The notes beneath the pieces were generated by a model. It was not told where the DNA came from, did not search any database, and saw nothing but the letters and a program-made list of their open reading frames with translations. Positions 57,260 to 64,000 of a DNA stretch of 64,000 nucleotides are shown in pieces (position 1 is the stretch's first letter; each line of letters starts with the position of its first letter). Both the position numbers and the translations under genes were made by a program. The DNA comes from a virus. The stretch is taken from positions 62,001 to 126,000 of IMG/VR virus record IMGVR_UViG_3300042914_004291. One strand, written 5' to 3'.

Positions 57260-57700
57260 ATGACAGAACCACCAACAAGCGAGGAGCCAGCGCAACAAAT
57301 AGTTTATGAACTTTATTCAAACCACCAGCCGGGTCGCGATGGCTCCTTGATGCAAGGAGTCCTGCTAGCACTCAAGCACAGACTGTATGTGCCAAGCATT
57401 GATTTTTGCATGCGTGAGGAGTTTGTTGACCTGAAGCATGACAGCGTCCATACAGAAACAACCAATGATCATCAGATGGTGTTGGCAAAAGATTCCCAGT
57501 CTGGGAAATATGTGTGCTGTTTGTATCTCAGATTTCTGCACATGCAGGCTTTCACACGCAAAGCATATCGAAAACGTGGAATAGCAAAAACCGCCGTTAA
57601 ACGTTTTGGAGAACTACCAGATGGCGTCTATGCTCTTAGTGGAATCAAAGGAGCTTTTGTGTTCTGGGAAAAAGCCGGTATAAAATCATCTAGATGGTAA
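57260..57700 (+). CDS. GNAT-family acetyltransferase-like protein
   Basis: A 146-residue protein with a compact GNAT-like layout: a beta region (MVLAKDSQSGKYVCCLYLRF), an acetyl-CoA-binding-type loop and helix AYRKRGIAKTAVKRFGEL (R/K-x-R-G-I-A pattern), and a C-terminal GIKGAFVFWEKAGIKSSRW matching the usual A-xx-F-Y-x-K-x-G-F motif. It would transfer an acetyl group from acetyl-CoA to a small molecule or protein; the substrate is unknown. It is slightly short for the family. Overlaps the next gene by 7 bp. Confidence 0.65.
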   Translation: MTEPPTSEEPAQQIVYELYSNHQPGRDGSLMQGVLLALKHRLYVPSIDFCMREEFVDLKHDSVHTETTNDHQMVLAKDSQSGKYVCCLYLRFLHMQAFTRKAYRKRGIAKTAVKRFGELPDGVYALSGIKGAFVFWEKAGIKSSRW

Positions 57701-58200
57701 TGGGAGCTATGAAGAAGAAGAATAAGAAGCAAAAGGGCAAGGTCGACGAAGTTCCGAAAAAGAAACGCGGACGTCCTAGCAATGCAGAATTGGCTGAACG
57801 AACAAAGGCCAAACGTCATGAGCACGATGCTGTGCGCGAACAGTTGCTTTCAGCAATTGAAGCAAGCACTACAATGATCGCCAGTGGGAGTTTGCCGCAA
57901 AACACATCTGACATGTCTACTGCTGTGCTACAAAAGCCAAAGTATCCTGTCTTCTTCATTGGAGAAGATGTCAGCATGGGCTGGTGGGAAAACCTGTACG
58001 AAGGCTGTGTCGTAGACGACCCAGACCCAATAAACGGAGCATTGTGCAGGGTCAAGTGGGATGATGGCAGGATCTCATGGCATGCAAAGGAAAACCTCCG
58101 ATCGATGTTCAAAGCCAAGCAGCGGAAAGTGAAGAGAACAATCTATGGCGATCAGCAAAGAGTCAGTCGCAATCTTGAAGACACTTCAAGTATTGATTGA
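57694..58200 (+). CDS. AT-hook DNA-binding protein
   Basis: A 168-residue protein. The N-terminus is strongly basic with an AT-hook (KKKRGRPSNAEL, residues 22-33), which binds the minor groove of AT-rich DNA. The C-terminal half contains a Tudor/chromo-like beta segment (ENLYEGCVVDDPDPINGALC, RVKWDDGRISWHAKENL). The combination suggests a nucleic-acid-associated regulator. It overlaps the acetyltransferase gene upstream and the 50-residue coiled-coil gene downstream. Confidence 0.75.
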   Translation: MVMGAMKKKNKKQKGKVDEVPKKKRGRPSNAELAERTKAKRHEHDAVREQLLSAIEASTTMIASGSLPQNTSDMSTAVLQKPKYPVFFIGEDVSMGWWENLYEGCVVDDPDPINGALCRVKWDDGRISWHAKENLRSMFKAKQRKVKRTIYGDQQRVSRNLEDTSSID

Positions 58201-58297
58201 AAGAACAGACACAATAATCACCCAGCTCAAAACACTGAGCAATCGACAGGAAAAGCTAGAAAAGCTCCTACAAGAAATAACGAATGACAAAAAATAA
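58145..58297 (+). CDS. 50-residue coiled-coil protein overlapping both neighbours
   Basis: A short frame starting MAISKESVAILKTLQVLIER and continuing TDTIITQLKTLSNRQEKLEK, then LLQEITNDKK. It is a clean heptad pattern with Leu/Ile at a and d positions, so a small dimeric coiled coil is likely. It starts 56 bp inside the AT-hook gene and ends 14 bp inside the polymerase gene, filling the otherwise empty 83 bp gap. Overlapping genes of this kind are usual in phages. Function unknown; position suggests a link to the polymerase. Confidence 0.65.
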   Translation: MAISKESVAILKTLQVLIERTDTIITQLKTLSNRQEKLEKLLQEITNDKK

Positions 58298-61200
58298 TAT
58301 CAGGCCACCAACTAAGTTTGTCAATCTTCACGGGCACAGCGTCGTCGGGTCGCCCGGTGATGCGATCGATTTCCCAGACAAACATGTTGAGTTTGCAGTA
58401 AAGAATGGCTCTGATGCCATCGCTCTAACAGACCATGGTTCAATGGCTGGGATATCCTTCTTCAAGCTAGCTGTTGACAAGATCAACGGCAAATCATCCG
58501 AGAAACCTAGATTCAAGGGTATTCCCGGTGTCGAAGCATATTTCATCGACAGTTTGCCACGCTGGAGACAGCTTCTTGCCGAAGACAAAGCCACCAAGGA
58601 AGAAGCGGCCAGAGCCAAGCTGAAACCAACTCAAGAAATCAGTGGTGGTGAGGATTGGTCTGGCGATGATGATGCAACCAAGGCTGCGCAGGAGTCGCTT
58701 GATTCTGTTCGACCAACAGTTGTGGCCGATGATAGCGATGAAGACAAGACAGTAATTGAGAGTGAAGAGGAATCCAAGTCAAACAAATGGCTGAATCCTC
58801 TCATGCAAAGAAATCACATTGTCCTCTTGCCAAAGAACAGCGCCGGTCTGAAAACAATATTCAGGATCGTCTCTGAGAGTTATAGAGACGGTTTCTATCG
58901 ATATCCCAGGCTGGACATGGACATGCTCCGGAAATACTCTAATGGGAATATAGTGGCCCTCTCTGCGTGTGTTGCTGGCCGTCTCGCAAAGACTGTCTAC
59001 GACAACATGCCAGATCCAACAAACAAAGACTCGTGGAAACCAGAAGAGTTCTTGACAGCAAACCATGACCAAGTTCAGAACGAACTTGCAAAGGTCATTG
59101 GAGAGTTTCAAGACGCTCTAGGGCCAGAGAACTATTATCTTGAGCTTCAATTCAACTCTCTACCGCATCAAACAATAGTGAACAAACACCTGATTGAAGC
59201 CTCGGCCAGAACTGGTGCTAGACTTGTTGCAACGTGTGACAGTCACTATGCTTGTCCGGAACACTGGAGAGAGCGTGAAATCTACAAAGCCATGGCTTGG
59301 TCATCAAAGACCAAAGGCGAAGTAGACATGAAATCAATCCCTGAAACTTTGGACCAACAGCATTATCAGCTGTATCCAAAGAATGCTGGCCAGATGTGGG
59401 ACAGCTTCGAAACTTATTGCCGCAAGAACTATCCGGATCTCTACACCAACTTAGACATAGAGAAGATCAGAGACGCCATTGAACTAACTCATGAGATCGC
59501 ACATGATCAGATTGGTGAGATCAGTTTCGACACCAGCATCAAATACCCAAGAGTCAACAAACTGGTCGATGCTCCCAGACTCCTAGCCATTGAAGAGAAG
59601 TTTGGCCGAGAGCTCTCAGAAAATGACGTTGTGATGAAAGAACTTGCCCATCGCGTTGTGCAAGGACTTAAGTTCAGAAAGAAAGCCAACGATCAGAAAT
59701 ATGTTGATCGCTGCAAAGAAGAATTGAATGTCATCAAACACCTCAGCCTTCAGAAATATTTCTTAACATATGCCAAGATCTTGGAAGTAGTGACAAAACA
59801 CATGACCACTGGCCCGGGACGCGGCTCGGCCGCTGGTTCGTTGGTCCTGTATGTTCTTAACATCACGCAGGTTGACCCAATCAAATATGGGCTGTTGTTC
59901 GAGCGTTTCCTAACAAGGTTCAAACGTGGCGCAGCGGATATCGATCTGGACTATTCTGACAGAGAGAAAGCACTGGAATTGATCAGTGATCACTTTGGTC
60001 ATGAAGCCGTGTTGCCAGTGACAAACTTCAACCAACTCAAGCTGAAAAGCTTGATCAAAGATCTAGCCAGGATGTATGCTCTTCCATATGATGAGATCAA
60101 TCAAAAGACATATGCAATCGACAGAGAGGCTAGGGCAGAAGCGCGTAAAGATGAGAATTTCGATGCAGGCGTCTGGGAGCTCACATATGATGAAGCAGTC
60201 AAGAGCTCTCCAACCTTCAGAGAATTAATTGAACAGTATCCTCAGTTGGATTCCAGCCTCAAGGTGCTATATCGACAAGTCAGAGGTCTGAGCACACACG
60301 CTAGCGGTGTTGGGATTTATACTGGAGATCCTGAAGAACTGCCGATCATCAAATTTGGTAAGCTGTTTCAGACACCATGGCCAGAGGGTCAAAACTATCG
60401 CCACCTAGAAGCATTTGGTGTGTTGAAGTATGACGTGCTCGGTCTAGGTACTCTGAGAATGCATGAGAAGTGCATTGAGAAGATTTTGCAAAAACAGTAC
60501 GGCCGACAACGTATCAGCTTTGCTGAGATCAGCTCTTGGTATTACAAGAACATTCACCCAGACAACAACAACCTGGATGATCAAGAAGTCTATAAGAACA
60601 TTTTCTGGGACTCTAAGGAGGTTGGTGTGTTCCAGTGGGTTGCTGACAATGTCAAAGCATTCACTGCCTCTCTTAAGCCAAACAAGATAGAAGACCTGTC
60701 TGCTATCACGGCAACATTTCGTCCTGGCCCTATGAAAGCTGGAGTTGATAAACTTCTGTTGAACAACAGGAGGAATGTCAATGATGCAATTGAGAGTTTG
60801 CCGCATCCAAGCTTGGCGCCAATTCTCGCGGACACGGACTACGTTCTGATCTATCAAGAGCAAGTACAGAAGATCTTCCACGTACTAGCAGGGATTCCAC
60901 TAGATCAGACCGATGACGTTCGCAAAGCATTCACCAAGAGGGATCTGTCCAACCTTGAAAAGACAAAGAAAGACCGCTTGAAACTCAAGGAGGAGTTTGT
61001 GAAGAATTGCGGCGAACACTCCAAGCTCTCCCCAGCTGATGCTGCAAAGATCTTCGACTATATGGAGAAGTATGTTGCGTACAGCTTCAACTTGTCACAC
61101 AGTATCTCATATGCAATCGTAGCATATCAGTGTGCATGGCTGCAACATTATTTCCCAAATGAGTGGATCACTACGTACATCGACTACTGCGCCACAGACA

Positions 61201-62162
61201 AAGGAAGAGTGACCGGTAAGGAAGACCCCAAGGCAATCGCAATCAAGGAAGCAAAGATGCTTGGTTATGTTCTAGGTAAACCAGATATCAATCACTCGGA
61301 TGATACCTTTGTCGTTAACACCATCCTCGAAGGAACCAAGTTCAAGAATGTCCTGGTGCCAAGCTTTGCATCTCTGAAGTTTGTTGGTAAGACAGTTCTT
61401 CAAGAAATCAAACGCTATAGACCATACAAGAAAGTCGAGGATCTGATCCTGCATCCTGGTTCAACAAACAACTGGAGGCACACCAAGTTTAGCAAGAGAG
61501 CCCTGGCAACGTTGATCCAGCTTGAATCTCTAGACTCTATGGGTATTGTTGGACCCGACAAACAGTTCAAGAACTACAAACAACTGTATACTGTTTTGAT
61601 TGACAGTTATGACAAACTGAAAGCAATCGGGAAACGCAAGAAGAACAATGATGTTGTCGCAGCAATGCAAGAACTGATTGCTTCAGTGCAAGACGTGCAA
61701 GATTGGTCGCTCACAGAGAAACTTGAGTTCTCAAAAGAGCTAGCCGGATCGGTTGATATGAGTTTGATCTTGCCGCAAGACAAGAAAGACTTCCTTCAGA
61801 AGAGCGGGTTTGTTGACATCGACACTCTGTTCCCAGTAATGGCTGATGAAGGTGAAGAAGAAGTGCAAGAAGGCAAGAAAGAAACATCAGCACGATGCTA
61901 CGGAGTTGTCACCGGGACTAGTCTGGCTTACACAAAGAAAGGCAACAAGCCATACCTGCGAGTTAAACTGCTGGGAGATCAAGGCAAAGAACGCACGTGC
62001 TTTGTTTGGAACTGGAAACCAACCAAGACAACACGCCTCAAAGAAAATGATGTGGTGATAGGTCTGATAAAGAAAACAGACTTCGGACTATCCGCCTTTG
62101 AAAGCCAGATCAGAATTGTCGTCGATCAGAACTCTGAGCCGTTGCCAATTGCGAACGACTAG
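58284..62162 (+). CDS. dnaE: DNA polymerase III alpha subunit-type replicative polymerase
   Basis: A 1292-residue family C polymerase, the presumed phage replicase. N-terminal PHP domain: FVNLHGHSVVG, ALTDHGSMAGI, GVEAYF, ATCDSHYACPEHWRE. An acidic insertion (about residues 110-165, GGEDWSGDDDATKAAQESLD) interrupts the PHP domain and is unusual. Palm and catalytic segment: TGPGRGSAAGSLVLYVLNIT and RGAADIDLDYSDREKA (the D-x-D catalytic pair). Fingers region: PGPMKAGVDK, YQEQVQKIFHVLAGI. C-terminal OB-fold-like part: CYGVVTGTSLAYTKKGNKPY. No separate clamp or exonuclease gene is in the window. Confidence 0.95.
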   Translation: MTKNNIRPPTKFVNLHGHSVVGSPGDAIDFPDKHVEFAVKNGSDAIALTDHGSMAGISFFKLAVDKINGKSSEKPRFKGIPGVEAYFIDSLPRWRQLLAEDKATKEEAARAKLKPTQEISGGEDWSGDDDATKAAQESLDSVRPTVVADDSDEDKTVIESEEESKSNKWLNPLMQRNHIVLLPKNSAGLKTIFRIVSESYRDGFYRYPRLDMDMLRKYSNGNIVALSACVAGRLAKTVYDNMPDPTNKDSWKPEEFLTANHDQVQNELAKVIGEFQDALGPENYYLELQFNSLPHQTIVNKHLIEASARTGARLVATCDSHYACPEHWREREIYKAMAWSSKTKGEVDMKSIPETLDQQHYQLYPKNAGQMWDSFETYCRKNYPDLYTNLDIEKIRDAIELTHEIAHDQIGEISFDTSIKYPRVNKLVDAPRLLAIEEKFGRELSENDVVMKELAHRVVQGLKFRKKANDQKYVDRCKEELNVIKHLSLQKYFLTYAKILEVVTKHMTTGPGRGSAAGSLVLYVLNITQVDPIKYGLLFERFLTRFKRGAADIDLDYSDREKALELISDHFGHEAVLPVTNFNQLKLKSLIKDLARMYALPYDEINQKTYAIDREARAEARKDENFDAGVWELTYDEAVKSSPTFRELIEQYPQLDSSLKVLYRQVRGLSTHASGVGIYTGDPEELPIIKFGKLFQTPWPEGQNYRHLEAFGVLKYDVLGLGTLRMHEKCIEKILQKQYGRQRISFAEISSWYYKNIHPDNNNLDDQEVYKNIFWDSKEVGVFQWVADNVKAFTASLKPNKIEDLSAITATFRPGPMKAGVDKLLLNNRRNVNDAIESLPHPSLAPILADTDYVLIYQEQVQKIFHVLAGIPLDQTDDVRKAFTKRDLSNLEKTKKDRLKLKEEFVKNCGEHSKLSPADAAKIFDYMEKYVAYSFNLSHSISYAIVAYQCAWLQHYFPNEWITTYIDYCATDKGRVTGKEDPKAIAIKEAKMLGYVLGKPDINHSDDTFVVNTILEGTKFKNVLVPSFASLKFVGKTVLQEIKRYRPYKKVEDLILHPGSTNNWRHTKFSKRALATLIQLESLDSMGIVGPDKQFKNYKQLYTVLIDSYDKLKAIGKRKKNNDVVAAMQELIASVQDVQDWSLTEKLEFSKELAGSVDMSLILPQDKKDFLQKSGFVDIDTLFPVMADEGEEEVQEGKKETSARCYGVVTGTSLAYTKKGNKPYLRVKLLGDQGKERTCFVWNWKPTKTTRLKENDVVIGLIKKTDFGLSAFESQIRIVVDQNSEPLPIAND

Positions 62163-62872
62163 TAGTATTCATCCAACACATCTTCAGTCCCACCAAAGTC
62201 CAACAGTACAAGTCTACCGTCAGCGCTCTTGCCCCACTGAACTGCTCTTCGTAGATCAAACAAACCTAGATTCAGTTCATTTGCGCAAGAAACGACGCTG
62301 TTGATGAACTCACCGACAACTGGATTGGAGATAGCTTGGATTGCCTCTAGCTGTTCTTGCATGTACTCATCATCGCGCCCATGGGCTTCAGCTATGATCT
62401 GAAGCAAACCACCCATTTTCTGCACAACACCACCCAGACCAACAATCTGATGATCACCAAATGCCAACTGGCGCATCTCTTCAAAGCCAGAAACCGGCCT
62501 CACTAGTTCTGTTAGAATACAGTTGTAGTTGTTGGATGATATAGCGACAGTTCGCGGCAAAAGTTTCTTGGCATCATCACTAGCTTTGGCATAGTTTTCA
62601 ACCTCTGCCTCATTCTGCGCAACACCAGCTTCAACCATTCCAAGGTTAGACACCACTGTTTTGAAACTTATCCCGCCAGCCAGCTTGATGACCCACTTAG
62701 GCGAAATGCCATAAGCAATTCTTGAAGTGCCTGCGCCAATGAACATTGCATGGTTGTTCAAGTAGTGCCTTTGCAGTTTGATGTCTGTTATTTGTTTGAA
62801 CTCTGCCATGTTGAATGGGTATTGGCCCATCTGGCGCTTTGATTCTGTGTATAGAATGTCGTTTAGTTTCAT
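62159..62872 (-). CDS. Protein-kinase-fold protein
   Basis: A 237-residue protein from the ATG at 62872 (MKLNDILYTESKRQMGQ), whose start overlaps the preceding stop (ATGA). Kinase-like landmarks run in order: Gly-rich loop FIGAGTSRIAYGI (44-56), lysine strand VIKLA (Lys63), Glu in NEAEVENY (88-92), hinge CILTELVRPV (118-127), catalytic loop LGLFDLRRAVQWG (Asp206) and DFG motif LVLLDFGGTED (225-227). It is about 30 residues shorter than minimal kinases, and the usual His before the catalytic Asp is replaced by Phe. It may phosphorylate a host or phage target, or be a nucleotide-binding relic. Convergent with the polymerase gene (4 bp overlap). Confidence 0.6.
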   Translation of the reverse strand: MKLNDILYTESKRQMGQYPFNMAEFKQITDIKLQRHYLNNHAMFIGAGTSRIAYGISPKWVIKLAGGISFKTVVSNLGMVEAGVAQNEAEVENYAKASDDAKKLLPRTVAISSNNYNCILTELVRPVSGFEEMRQLAFGDHQIVGLGGVVQKMGGLLQIIAEAHGRDDEYMQEQLEAIQAISNPVVGEFINSVVSCANELNLGLFDLRRAVQWGKSADGRLVLLDFGGTEDVLDEYY

Positions 62873-63507
62873 ATGCCAAGTGGTTCCGTTCTGTCTCTGA
62901 AATATGTCCATGCCAGCTCTTCTAGTGTATCAAGCGTCTGACGCTTGGTATATTGATCATCAATACCAGCAAAGAACTTCGAGTCTTTAGCATACAAAGA
63001 ACTATAGACAGTCAGTTTTTTTCTGAGACGATAAGCAAAGTCTAGCCACGGTGTTTCTTTCTCTGGTCTAGACCAGCGTTTTTCTTGCGGCAATTCCACT
63101 GTGTCGTACTCGACCATTCTGTGTTCATACATGTATTTCCAAACGTTCCTCGCCTGATCGCTCACAGTAGATCTATCGGCCATGAGATATGAGGGTGATA
63201 TCAGAGACATTGCAATATCGTACATCACAGGGCCATATCCTTTTTCCGCGGCAGACCCTTTCACCTCCCAAACTTTGGTATCAAAATCGGACGGCCGAAC
63301 TCTAATGAACCCAACAATCAAACCTTCTGTAGTCTCCCAGTCATCCATGTACTGAGCCAATACTTCTGGCCTATAGAGAACAACAACTTTGCTTCTGTCG
63401 TTCTGCTCATCCTTGAAGTTATGCATTGCAACCGGAGATTTAGTCAGATCTGTAAATGATACTGCATCCTCTTCAAGATCTAAGATTTCTTGCAGTGTAG
63501 GCAACAT
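62869..63507 (-). CDS. GNAT-like protein of unknown substrate
   Basis: A 212-residue protein. Residues 60-115 look like an acyltransferase core: strand LIVGFIRVRPSDF, then VKGSAAEKGYGPVMYDIAMS (a Gly-x-Gly-P turn before a helix, like the CoA-binding loop) and SYLMADRSTVSDQARNVWKY. I recall similar GYGPxxYDIAM proteins as widespread hypothetical phage genes; acetyltransferase activity is unproven. Coupled by a 4 bp overlap to the kinase-fold gene. Confidence 0.55.
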   Translation of the reverse strand: MLPTLQEILDLEEDAVSFTDLTKSPVAMHNFKDEQNDRSKVVVLYRPEVLAQYMDDWETTEGLIVGFIRVRPSDFDTKVWEVKGSAAEKGYGPVMYDIAMSLISPSYLMADRSTVSDQARNVWKYMYEHRMVEYDTVELPQEKRWSRPEKETPWLDFAYRLRKKLTVYSSLYAKDSKFFAGIDDQYTKRQTLDTLEELAWTYFRDRTEPLGI

Positions 63508-63534
63508 GTCAGATGTAAATACTATATGCGTTGT

Positions 63535-63990
63535 TTATTGAAGTGATTTGGCGAGGCTGGAGATCTGTCCAACCATCTTCATGGCTTTGGCATTGTTTTC
63601 TGGATTTGGGCTTTTGACGAGGTCTTCGAACTGGGAAGCAAGTGTTTGAATGTGCTTCGCCATCACAGGGTTTTTTCTTGCTGCTATTTGTGTTGCTAGC
63701 GCAACAAGCTGTCTGGCCTTCTGCAAATTCTCTGGGGCGCCAGTGGCCGCTGGAGCTGTTGGCTTAGGTGCCGCGGCAGGTTTGCTAGGATTTTGTTGCT
63801 GGCCACCAGTGATGCTCTTGTGCCACTCGGCCTCATCATCCTCACGCCATCTCTCATCCAATTCCATGGCCTCTGCAACGGCCTCAGTAACCATCTGGCG
63901 AATCTTTGTTTCAATCGACTTGCTGAAACGGTAGCCACTGTCTTCATAAACTTGATTCCAGAATCTGCTCTTCATCAGGTCATGAATCAT
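63535..63990 (-). CDS. Helical protein of unknown function, start near the window edge
   Basis: A 151-residue protein starting MIHDLMKSRFWNQVYEDSGY. It has two helical regions joined by a Pro/Ala/Gln-rich linker (SKPAAAPKPTAPAATGAP). The frame is still open for the last 10 bases of the window, so the true start could lie beyond it. It precedes the GNAT-like gene by 27 bp. No family recognised. Confidence 0.65.
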   Translation of the reverse strand: MIHDLMKSRFWNQVYEDSGYRFSKSIETKIRQMVTEAVAEAMELDERWREDDEAEWHKSITGGQQQNPSKPAAAPKPTAPAATGAPENLQKARQLVALATQIAARKNPVMAKHIQTLASQFEDLVKSPNPENNAKAMKMVGQISSLAKSLQ

Positions 63991-64000
63991 GTCAAGGTTT

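Noticed and set aside
1-64000. tRNA genes, integrase, transposase or attachment site
   Set aside because: None was found on reading both strands; gaps are too short for most of these and no such domain appears in the proteins.

Overview
This window is a 64 kb slice of a large double-stranded DNA tailed phage with a contractile tail (myovirus), most likely a jumbo phage. The evidence is a T4-type head and tail set (portal, gp21-type prohead protease, scaffold, gp23-type capsid protein, gp13/14/15-like neck and tail-completion proteins, sheath, tube, gp17-type terminase) alongside large accessory genes: a family C DNA polymerase, a chaperonin, a sigma factor, a deacetylase and a lysis cassette. 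I see no tRNA genes, rRNA genes, integrase, IS element or CRISPR array. Host inference: several promoters pair TTGACA-like -35 boxes with GCTA-type -10 boxes, close to the Caulobacter-type housekeeping consensus. Many start codons lie 6-10 nt after the -10 box (leaderless mRNA), and one gene resembles the alphaproteobacterial nucleoid protein GapR. An alphaproteobacterial host is therefore likely but not proven.

Layout. 0-4 kb: a partial coiled-coil gene, a degenerate GroEL paralog and small genes of unknown function. 3.9-6.4 kb (minus): lysis cassette with an amidase endolysin, a holin-like protein, a lipoprotein with spanin architecture and an Rz-like protein. 6.4-9.9 kb (minus): unknowns plus a superoxide-dismutase-like protein. 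10-11.1 kb (plus): two unknowns. 11.1-14.9 kb (minus): small genes, a hidden 32-residue membrane peptide and an intact histone-deacetylase-family enzyme with its own promoter. 15-38 kb (minus): the morphogenesis block. Read in transcription order it runs portal, unknown, protease, unknown, unknown, scaffold, capsid, terminator, GIY-YIG endonuclease, ligase-fold/NMNAT fusion, neck proteins, tail completion, two giant tail sheaths and tube.

38-49.5 kb (plus): unknowns, the GapR-like protein, GroEL, primase and a fused Mre11-Rad50 (SbcD-SbcC) repair nuclease. 49.5-51.9 kb (minus): terminase large subunit and, just upstream of it, a truncated ATPase-dead terminase paralog. 51.9-58.3 kb (mostly plus): zinc metallopeptidase, sigma factor, KTSC protein, acetyltransferase and AT-hook protein, plus an unlisted 50-residue coiled coil. 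58.3-62.2 kb: DnaE-type polymerase. 62.2-64 kb (minus): a kinase-fold protein, an acetyltransferase-like protein and a small helical protein.

How it fits together: the phage carries replication (DnaE, primase), recombination (SbcDC), transcription control (sigma factor), folding (GroEL), packaging, virion assembly and lysis. A recurring theme is catalytically degraded paralogs of its own core machines (chaperonin, terminase). A second theme is small regulatory enzymes (deacetylase, acetyltransferases, kinase fold, metallopeptidase), two of them behind dedicated leaderless promoters. All gaps over 100 bp were read; the ones holding something are listed. The 154 bp between 14862 and 15017 holds only a promoter, and the 157 bp between 27697 and 27855 only a promoter and a degenerate direct repeat.
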